Below, piece after piece: positions 56,072 through 64,000 of a stretch of DNA of 64,000 bases. A program made the position numbers and the translations under genes. The DNA comes from Beta vulgaris subsp. vulgaris. Its lineage: Eukaryota > Streptophyta > Magnoliopsida > Caryophyllales > Amaranthaceae. Location of the stretch: NCBI RefSeq assembly GCF_026745355.1, contig NC_079209.1, positions 14,320,894 through 14,384,893 of the forward strand. Direction: 5' to 3'. Below the pieces are notes generated by a model, which was given only the letters and a program-made list of their open reading frames with translations, was not told the DNA's origin and did no database searches. The number at the start of each line of letters is the position of its first letter. The stretch's first letter is position 1.

Positions 56072-58330
56072 TCATTTTTGAGTTGAGTAATGATGTGCTC
56101 CCAAGAGTGTCTGAAGAAGTAGCAGAATAATATCATCCACATAAACTAATAAATATTCAATGTCCTGTCCATGGGAGAAAGTGAACAAGGAGGAGTCAGT
56201 TTTGGTGATGACAAAGCCCATCTTTAGTAAAATATTAGCATGCCTTTGAAACCACGAGAGAGGTGCTTGCTTGAGGCCATCTAGAGCCTTAAGCAAACGA
56301 CAAACAAAGTGGGGTGAGCATCAACAAAACTCGGTGGTGGGTGCATGTACATAGTTTTTTTCACTAGGTTAGAATCAATGATTTTTGTCGGGCGTGGGAC
56401 CACCATTTTTTTCGGACATAGGACTTACGCCACAGATCTCGACGCATATATGGGAGACGTGATCTGCGTCGGACTAGGATATAACGCAGATTTTGAGCTA
56501 TTTGCGTCGCATGCAACATAAAGTCCAACACACAAGACATTTTTCATTCACCCAATTTTGGTCATTTGCGTCGAGTTGACAGCTATATGTGATGAAAATG
56601 ATTCATTATTTATTTAAAAAAATCGTAATTTGCGTCGGATTGAGTGTTACAACCGACACAAATTGGTCATTTTTCATCAAAAAAAATAGACATTCATCTC
56701 TTCCTGTTAGTATTTATCCAATTCACATAGTGCTTCAGTTGAAGTTTTTGTTCTCAAATCTCAATGTCGAATTAGTTTTATAGAAGATTGAAATATATGC
56801 AATTATATATAATACAATATAATCAAAATCAGAGAAAAAACAGTAAAAATCTCAATAGTTCCATATCTACAAAGATTAACATATGTAGCGAAAAACCGAA
56901 CCAAGCATATTTGTATCATAGGTTAATCTTTACCGTTCCATATCTAAACTAAATCTAGCATCTCCTAAAATAAAACTAAATATACTCTGAAAGAAGAAAA
57001 AAAAAAGTAAATTCTTGATTTAGCAGGTGACATATCTCCGTTCTTTCTGTTGAATGGTGCGTTGCTATGAAGTGGTGGAGTAAAAGCTCCCAACTTTAAT
57101 TTCACACCTTTATATAAAGCACAAACAATAAATTTGAAATTAGCTAATATCAGAATTGAGTTTGAGGGAAGCCTAATAATCAAAAATTAAATCAATTCTA
57201 CAAAAAATGGAAAAAAAATTCAAGAGTTCTAAAAAAGGAAAAAATGCGCGGAAAGAAAATCCCCAAAAATGTAGAAAAAATTGAATCAACAACCCAACCC
57301 CCCCCCCCCCAAAAAAACCGCTGAAAAAAAAAAAAAAAAAAAAAACCCAGAAAACCCCAAAAATAAATCGAAAAAAAGAACTCACCTTCAAAATTAGCAT
57401 TTTGAATTTTGTTTTTTTTCTTCTTCAACCTATTTTGTTGTTATTATTATTATGAGATTTGGAATTGAGAAAACTCATATCTACGTTGAATGTGCGATTT
57501 CAAGAGAATACATCATGTTGTGGTGCGTGAATGGCCGAAGGAAATTGAGAAAATGCCGGAGAGAGAGAAATAAAATTGAGTTAATTGAGAGTTAATTTTT
57601 AGGGGTTTCAGAAGAGGGATTTTCTCTCTCCTAGCTCGACGCAGCTGCATGAAGGGTTATAGAAGAATGGGAATGAGATGGGAGATTGGCTTTATATTCA
57701 TGAGATTTCACAGGTGAGTGAAGTGAAAGAGAGGTGAGAGATGGAGAAGTCGGTAGTTAGAGAGAGAGTGAGAGTTTATGGTTGAGTTAGAAAGAGATTT
57801 GCGAGGTAAATTGAAAAATAAAAAGGCAAGGTAAGGAATGTGCATCTGATACAATATCATCCGACCCAAATGACTTCGTAATTTGCGTCGGATGATATTG
57901 TATAAGCGATGCAAATGGTTATGCTCCTATTATCTGCGTTGAAGGTTTTCATATGTCCGACACATATGACCAATCTACATTGGGTTCTTTTCTGTTCGAC
58001 GCAAATCATGAGCCGTAGATTAACGTTTCCTACTAGTGTTTCATGTCCTTATGTAATGAAGAATTTTTGACATCTAACTAATGAATGGACCATTTGCAAG
58101 CCCTTGTCAAACTGAGAACTATGCAGATGATTTGGAGTTTGACAACAGGGAAAAATGTCTCATCGCAATCAATACCAATCTCTTGTCATCTGCCATCATA
58201 ATCAACATGAGCTTTGTGCCAAAATAACCACATGCATTTAACATATTCACAATCACCCCCATAGGTCGTGGAACCGAATCCCATATCCCTATTTTAATTA
58301 AAGCACTATGTTCGTCATTCACTGTCACAT
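56072..58330 (-). pseudogene. Copia II reverse transcriptase, split by CACTA III
   Basis: The N-terminal part is at 58330-58040: WDSVPRPMGV, then in other frames CDETFFPVVKL and LDVKNSSLHKDM. The CACTA III element (56362-58038) follows. Beyond it: MHPPPSFVDAHP, ALDGLKQAPLSWFQRHANIL and YLLVYVDDIILL (56296-56110, YVDD intact). Several frameshifts and stops. RVT_2 type RT. Confidence 0.88.
56362..58038. mobile_element. Non-autonomous CACTA element III, TSD ttt
   Basis: Left end CACTAGGTTAGAA, right end TTTCCTACTAGTG. It is flanked by ttt on both sides. Subterminal words TTTGCGTCGGA / TCCGACGCAAA recur near both ends (56380-56650 and 57870-58010). It has no transposase and is 1.68 kb. It interrupts the copia II RT, which resumes on both sides. 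A C13-A7 and long A run at 57299-57350 is the only odd internal feature. Confidence 0.82.
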
Positions 58331-60117
58331 TCTAATTAGGGCCATTTAATGCTAATTTATTATTGTCTAGTATTGGCATGGTGATTTTTGGTGGAGTCGG
58401 GGTTGTGATGTGGGCTATGAGGGCGTATTTGGGATTGAACTTGAAAATCCCACGTTAGCTCCGTGTGACGGGTGGGGATGTGTAGGCGTGTTTTCATTGC
58501 CTATGCGGGATGATCGCGTATTTGACAGCCTCATTATAAAGGTTTTATTGAAAAATGTTTTGAATTCGCCAACAAGTCTTTAAAGGAAGACACATAAACC
58601 ATATTGGGTATTGAGAAATCATAGACAACTTAGGGACTTATGCAGTGTAGATTTCGCTGTCATGACTTCATAAATGGCCAATGAACCAAAGATTGAGTTC
58701 CGAGGATGAGGGTACGAATATGATCATGTATCAAATTTGTCCATTGGTGGCCTCTGCTTAATAACGATTAATTTCAAGATTTATGCGATTAAGCAACCAA
58801 GTAATATGTCAATGCAATATAAAATTAATCTATGTTGGTTCGTTAAACACATAAAAGACTAATTTTTGGTGACATGTTATTTAAGAAATCAAATTATAGG
58901 AAACCTAATCTAATTGTCCATATTATCTGAATTTGGCATTGGAACATCTATTTAGTTCTTTGATTAACAAAAATAAGAATGCGAGATGATGAAAGCATTA
59001 AATCATACAAGCATGCATATGAAGAATAATAATGATATTGAAATCGAAAGAATTAAATGAAGAAGATCAGCGAAGAATATACAAAATAGCACGAATTCCT
59101 TTGAGATGTACATTGTGACAAGCATATTGTTAGTAGAAAATGAATTAAATTGGAAGTAACCCTCTGGAAACTATACCTAATTGTCGCTTGAGTCTTTTGT
59201 AACAATTTACAAAAGGAGCAATCTTGAAGCTTCAATGCAAAACAACAGAGTTTGAATTTAATTTGAATGTATTTGAATGTAAGTTTTTAATGTGTTTGGA
59301 TGTATGAATAATGTAAGAAATTATGTGGTAGTATGTTATGAAGTATTAAATGTTGGAAAAAATGTTCGTCGAAGACAAGGTATTTATAGGAGAACTGAGC
59401 CCGAAAACAACACGAAAAGGATAAGAAAGATGTGCGCGCTGTGCACGGCTCATGTGTCTAGCGCCTACTTTTCGTTTTTGGTGTTTGTAAGCATCATCAA
59501 TGTTGCCTCATCGCATCAGCGTGCACTTGACGCAATGCTAATCTGTATGATTTTTGATGTTTTGAAATTTTTATCTTTGATGAAATTTATCTTGAAATCC
59601 AAAATCAACTATATTTAGGAATAAATATATGATTTTTGAAATATTCTTTAGAAAATGATTATTGAGAATAATTATTATAAACATATTAAAAATACAATTA
59701 GTTATCAATAATAACTGATTGCACCTATATAATTGGGCTTCGATTTGATAAATATACCTTACATTTTCAAAACGCTTTTGGGCTTAGCTTTTCATATTTC
59801 TCTTCCTTTGGACCGGACCAATTAAGATGACGGTGTGTTTCATGATTGGGTACACAATGTGTGACATGATTTTGTGTCGACAAGATGGCAAATTCCTTGT
59901 GGCCTAGATTTGGGGAACTCCACGCATGGGAAGTGGAGAATAAAGGCCAGATGTACTTAATGATGTTAGCTTTGTACATTGTGGCCCTGGTGAACAAGTG
60001 ATGAAGCGGTGAGAGACGGAGCAACTGGTGAAGCTCGGCCGCGCGTGGGCTGCTAGGGTATGGTTGGGCCACATGAGCTCTGAGCAACAGAGGAGGGTGT
60101 TGGTAAAGTTAGGCCTT
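58331..60117. other. Copia II linker plus a probable unidentified insertion
   Basis: A copia element usually has 0.6-0.7 kb between the integrase end and RT; here there are 1.8 kb. Linker remnants are readable near 60110-59780 and 58440-58330. In between (about 58450-59760) the sequence is AT-rich with a TATTTATAGGAGAA box at about 59380 on the + strand, as in LTR promoters. I could not define its ends or a TSD. Confidence 0.45.
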
Positions 60118-60900
60118 TTATAGGCTGTTGGGATATAGTTGGGGATTAGGAGATGGAATTTTAGGAAAGCATTGTAATAGGCGGTGCATTATAGGACGGG
60201 CTAGGAGTGGTGAGATTTCATCGTTGCTAAGGAAATTATTATCCCTTAATTGGTATTTTGCCAAATTCATGTGAGGGGAAATATTTTTGATAAAGGTGAT
60301 ATGGTGAGAGGTGATGTATTTATTTGCAGTAAGGTCAAAACATCTATAGCCACAGTGATGGGGGTAACCCAAGAAGACACAAGGAGTGGAGTGAGACGCT
60401 ATAGTTTGTGTATTGTAGTGGAAGAAAGATTGGGATAACATAGACAACCAACGATCCGAAGATGATCATAAGTTGGTATTTTATGAAACAATGCCTCGAA
60501 GCGGGTGATGTTATGAAGAGTTTTGGTGGGAAAATATTGAGAAGATAGGTTGCAATGCAACCTCAAGAGAATAACCCTAATGAGATGGTAGAAGGGAGGC
60601 ATAAAACAGTAAGGTGTGTTTGATATTATTTATCGTGCGAATCATGCGTTCTTTTCCATTTTGAGAGGATGTGTGAGGACAAGAAAGGCGGAAAATAAAC
60701 AATACCATTATCAACACAAAAAATTTTAAACGAGTCATTATCAAACTCATGACCAAAGTCACTTTAATTGGAAGGCTTTAATGCGCCGTTTTAATTGAGT
60801 TTGAATGTATTTTTCGGAATCGGTAAATATTTGGTAGGTTTGAGATTTGTAAGCAAGAGGAATGGTCCACACATAATGAGTATAGTCATAAATAAGGATC
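60118..60900 (-). pseudogene. Copia II integrase
   Basis: SCPHTSSQNGKERMIRTINN (about 60680; the family form has QNGKAERM, so one residue is missing) and then ALFHKIPTYDHLRIVGCLCY. At 60447-60118: PCVFLGYPHHCGYRCFDLT, ANKYITSHHITFIKN. Frames change at about 60600 and 60420. The first two catalytic acids are not clear in the shifted upstream part. Confidence 0.82.
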
Positions 60901-61049
60901 AAATAGTATTTATGGTCCAAACTAGCAGAGATGCTAATAAATTAGCATGAATAATATCAAAAGCACACAAAGTTTTAATATTTACATCTTAAAAAGGAAG
61001 TCTAACATATTTTTCAATTTAACATGAATTACAAAAATCACAACTAAAA

Positions 61050-61545
61050 TCCTTAATGTAATAAATAAATTTATTCTTTCTAAGAAAATTTAAAGAAGAA
61101 GATTCATGATGTCCAAGACGATTGTGCCAAACATCTTAAGAAATTGCACCAAGTGATGTGCTTAGGAAGGTTGATGTTAGTTGGCCTTGGATGATTTGAT
61201 ATAGGGTCCCCGAACTATTGCATCTCTTGATTATTTTTCCTATTTGAAGGTCCTTCATAGAGAAACTATAAGGGTCAAATTTAATTGAAATTGAATCGTT
61301 AATGGCAAATTTATAAACTGAAATTAGGTTCTTGATTATTTGGGGTTCAAGATAGACATCACGGATGACAAGTGGTTAGTTTAGGAGGGAAACATGATCA
61401 AAACCAGTAATAAGAATGCGGTCTCCATTGCTAAATAAAATATGATTGCTTAAACTAAATCAAAACATAATATTACCTTAATTGTGAGTCATGTGGGCAA
61501 TTGCGCCGGAGTCCATGTACCAACCATCATCTAAATTGGGAGGCC
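61050..61545 (-). pseudogene. Copia II protease and GAG-pre-integrase remnants
   Basis: On the - strand GWYMDSGAIAHMT (about 61510), with the copia protease DSGA active site, is followed by a stop. DVWHNRLGHHESSSLNFLRK at about 61140 is the HHCC start of the pre-integrase domain. Multiple stops lie between. Confidence 0.75.
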
Positions 61546-62688
61546 CTTTGTGGCAAAAGCATTTCCAAGATATGTTGGGGTCATGAGTTGACTAAAAGGG
61601 CTTGCTACATAGGCCTTAGGAGCTACTGGACCGGTGTGCATGGACCCGTTGGGCGCTGGAGATCTGATATACACTACTGATGCGTGAATGTTGGATATGG
61701 AGCAGGGGTATGGCCCGATTTGATTGCTGCTTATTCCACTGCTGAAATTACGCTGAAAGTTGAGGCCAAAGGAGGTTACTTGGGACAACCTAGTAAAAGG
61801 AAGAAGAGACTCATTATTGTTGTGGCTTTTGGGCAGAAGTGGAGCCACGTGATTCGTGTTTCCACTGTCCTTCACCACCTGCTACCGCGGTAGACACGAC
61901 CGCCCTCCCCACGACCCCCAACTGTCGCGCCTGCCTCCTCCTCCATCCCGGTGTGTTGGGGCTTCTACTGGTTATTTGGAGGAGTTGTGGTAGTCCTAAG
62001 AGTCGCAGATTCAGAGTGGGCGGCAAAGAAGAAGGCGGGTTAGAGGTATCATTCACCCGGAGAGACTCTTCAAGCAAAAGGTGAGATCTTGCTGCTTCAA
62101 AGGAAGGGAGAGGCTCACTTTGTTGTATCATAGAAGCAATGATGACATGGTCGGTATTGACAACGCCAACAAGGAGACGAAGAACAAGTTTTTGTTCCGT
62201 CATATCTTGATCAACATTAAGAAGTTGATCCTTGAGACTTTCAGTTGTTGGCAGTTAGAACTAATGTCAGTAAACTTGTTGAGATGTAGAGCATTGAATT
62301 GCTTCTCAAGAAACACGTGTCTTTATTATCATTGAAAAATGCCTTCAAGTGATTCCATGTTTCTTGGACAGTGGCTCCTCGGTAAAGAACATTTTGGAGG
62401 AGATAGGAAGAAGTCGTACCATATGTCCACTTTTTCACAATCGATTCAAAGGCACTTCCACATGGTCTTAGATATGTTAGTAGGACGAGGAGTCTATGGA
62501 TCAATATGGTCTAGGGCATCGTAGGCATGACAATGAATCTTGAACAATTCGACGAAATAGGAGTGGTGTACTTTTTCTCTATCAAGAATCATAGGGATGT
62601 CGTTTTTGGTATTATTGACCGAAAGAGCAGGGTGGTGTTCAGTGGTAATAGGTGGAGGTGGTGATGGTGTTTCACCATCTTTGGTCAT
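61546..62688 (-). pseudogene. Copia II gag
   Basis: The likely start is MTKDGETPSPPPPITTEHHP at 62688, then NDIPMILDREKVHHSYFVEL and FKIHCHAYDALDHIDP; a shift; TYGTTSSYLLQN, TVQETWNHLKAFFNDNKDTC (62504-62241, UBN2 type); then DHVIIASMIQQSEPLPSFEA and LLLEESLRV (62203-62080). The zinc knuckle is not recognisable in the Arg/Gly-rich part (61980-61840). The rest to 61546 is a Ser/Pro-rich spacer. Several shifts. Confidence 0.8.
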
Positions 62689-62954
62689 CCTTGGTTGTAG
62701 GTGAGAAAAAGCATAGGTGGCACAACACTAAAATCAAACACTAAATTAGTGGAAGGTGTGTAGTGGATATGATGTCCAGGAATTAAACACAAAGTAATAA
62801 ACGCCACCACAACAAAGTAACTAATATGAATTAATGTGGCATGAGGTCCAGGGATGCAAAGAACAATAATTTGTTTGTGGGAAGATTAAGGACGGGAGGT
62901 CCAATAAGAGGAAAAATATAAAATTTCTTTGTTATATGTATAGTTCTAAGCTAC

Positions 62955-63070
62955 GCTCTTGATATCATGTTATATTATTCTAAGAAACTTTGTCATTTTC
63001 GGATTGACTCCATTATTAATTATATATAATGGTTATATAGTCCTAACTCCTAAGAGTGTTAAAAAACCTA
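62955..63070 (-). repeat. Copia II 5' LTR start and PBS, LTR cut off
   Basis: PBS gctcttgatatca lies directly before tgttatattattctaagaaac at 62969. LTR similarity to 51651-51750 holds to about 63070 (gtgttaaaaaacct), after which unrelated sequence starts. Confidence 0.7.
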
Positions 63071-63099
63071 CAACTGACTTGTGTGGACTCGATTCACGT

Positions 63100-63988
63100 A
63101 ACATTAGTGTGCACCAGGCAAAACAACATATCATTACTGAATAATTCACTATATTATGCGAAAACCCACTATATTGAAATCCACTGTATCATTCAGATCC
63201 ACACTATATCATGCAGAAACTCATTATATTATTCAGACACACTTACTATTATATCATTAAAACACACACACTATATCATACAGAAACTCACTATATCATT
63301 CAGACACACACTATATCATACATAAACTCATTATATTATTCAGATTCACACTATATCATGCAGAAACTCACTATATCATTCAAACACACACTATATCAAG
63401 CAGAAATTCACTATATCGTTCAGACAGTCATTATATCATGAAGAAACTAAATTATTCCATATGTTAGAACATGTGTCATGATACATACTCCCTCCGTTTC
63501 CTAAAGATCTTCCCTCTTTCCGTTTAAGGGTGTTTCCAAAAGATCTTCCCTCTTTTGCTTTATTCCTTATTTGGCAAAACAAATTTCCCTATTTACCCTC
63601 TCATGTCACTATCATATGGTCCACCATTACATTATTAATTCAATTTTACTACATTTCTCTCTCCTACTTTAACCCCTTTTTATTTGTTTATTTATCTTAA
63701 CCCATTTCTCTCTCCTACTTTACTCACACCATGCCCCACACAACTTGATTTTCCTTGGTATCTGTAAGAACAGTAAGTGGGAAGATCTTTAGGAAACGGA
63801 GGTAGTACTATGTAACTTAGATCTTTCTGTTTGTTAAAACATTTTAATTAATTCCTCTATTATATTACATATAATTTCACATTATGTTTTCCGTTAATAA
63901 AATATACTATATTGTATATAAGTTCACTATATCGCTGTAGAATTCACTATATGAAGTTAATATATTACCAACCCGGTGTACACTAAGT
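63100..63988. mobile_element. Unclassified TIR element built on a 20/40-bp tandem array
   Basis: The left end has ttagtgtgcaccaggcaa (about 63105); the right end has the inverse, ccggtgtacactaa (63974-63987). Inside, a 20-bp half-unit cactatatcat(t/a)cag(a/c)(a/c)ac recurs from 63150 to 63450 with a 40-bp higher period, and again at 63905-63955 after the MITE. No coding capacity. TIR TTAGTGTACACC is not one I can place in a superfamily. Confidence 0.5.
63488..63805. mobile_element. Stowaway-like (Tc1/mariner) MITE, TSD TA
   Basis: The left end ctccctccgtttcctaaag is inverted at the right end as ctttaggaaacggaggtag. The inverted arms are about 26 bp and the element is flanked by TA. CTCCCTCCGTTTC is the standard plant Stowaway terminus. 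It is 318 bp and lies inside the 20/40-bp array. Confidence 0.95.
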
Positions 63989-63999
63989 TAGTGTACACC
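63974..63999. repeat. Palindrome at the window end
   Basis: cggtgtacactaa is followed by gttagtgtacaccg, a near-perfect palindrome with arms of 13 bases. The second arm looks like the start of another copy of the same TIR, running out of the window. Confidence 0.8.
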
Positions 64000-64000
64000 G

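Larger units (their letters stand above)
51651..63070 (-). mobile_element. Ty1/copia element II (Ale/Retrofit-like?), degraded and nested
   Basis: The left (3') LTR is 51651-51847; the right (5') LTR is 62969 to about 63070. PBS gctcttgatatca at 62955-62967 (degenerate tRNA-Met). Domain order on the - strand is gag (62688-62241), protease (about 61510), GAG-pre-integrase (about 61140), integrase (60900-60118), RT (58330-56072, split) and RNase H (55600-55292). It contains the solo LTR 51865-55242 and the CACTA III element 56362-58038. All frames have many stops. No second TSD was found; the right LTR is cut off. The lineage guess rests on the RT and RNase H wording only. Confidence 0.88.

Noticed and set aside
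59292..59618. 108-codon + frame within copia II
   Set aside because: No recognisable motif, opposite in strand to the element, and in an AT-rich interval of unclear origin.
61839..62335. + strand frames opposite copia II gag
   Set aside because: Shadows of the - strand gag frame.

Overview
The window is nuclear DNA from a flowering plant, probably a eudicot. It is AT-rich and intron-bearing, with low gene density, plant-type transposable elements of nearly every class, and one exon group resembling the nonsense-mediated-decay kinase SMG1. I cannot name the species. Almost everything right of 3 kb is transposable-element sequence, much of it nested. Element ends were found by reading terminal repeats and target-site duplications (TSDs) directly. 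Protein names rest on recognised motifs, not on searches.

Layout. 0-1.4 kb: + strand SMG1-like exons. 2.8-3.1 kb: CACTCCC minisatellite. 3.2-9.03 kb: CACTA (En/Spm) transposon I on the - strand, with a broken TNP2 transposase; an unexplained lysine-rich repeat ORF lies opposite it on + at 3.7-4.17 kb. 9.03-14.37 kb: a - strand Ty3/gypsy element (Tat-like), split by a 1.8-kb solo LTR. 14.37-15.5 kb: a truncated CACTA-like end. 16.3-16.6 kb: an ATT microsatellite. 16.7-19.15 kb: a long-TIR (MULE-like) element carrying a small nested LTR element. 20.2-24.94 kb: a full-length LINE with a 12-bp TSD. 26.5-27.64 kb: a non-autonomous hAT element with a perfect 8-bp TSD.

29.1-48.8 kb: a large SIRE-like Ty1/copia element (copia I) on the - strand, with 5-bp TSD, PBS, PPT and an extra 3' ORF. 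Its gag is split by a 9.2-kb CACTA element (CACTA II) with exact TTA TSD, TNP2, a Transposase_24-type second gene, and a 2-kb intron made of about 11.5 copies of a 172-bp repeat. 48.85-51.12 kb: a 5'-truncated LINE. 51.65-63.07 kb: a second degraded copia element (copia II) on the - strand. It is interrupted by a 3.4-kb solo LTR and by a 1.7-kb non-autonomous CACTA element inside its reverse transcriptase. 63.1-64 kb: a TIR element built on a 20/40-bp tandem array with a Stowaway MITE inside; a second TIR copy seems to begin at the right edge.

No gene set here forms a host pathway. The functional logic is that of the mobile elements: TNP2 plus Transposase_24 proteins acting on CACTA ends with subterminal repeats; gag-protease-integrase-RT-RNaseH in the LTR elements; ORF1/EN-RT in the LINEs. 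Nearly all reading frames carry stops or frameshifts, so these copies look inactive, although single-base assembly errors could contribute. Nesting gives a clear relative order: CACTA II is younger than copia I, both inserts in copia II are younger than copia II, and the 1.8-kb solo LTR is younger than the gypsy element.
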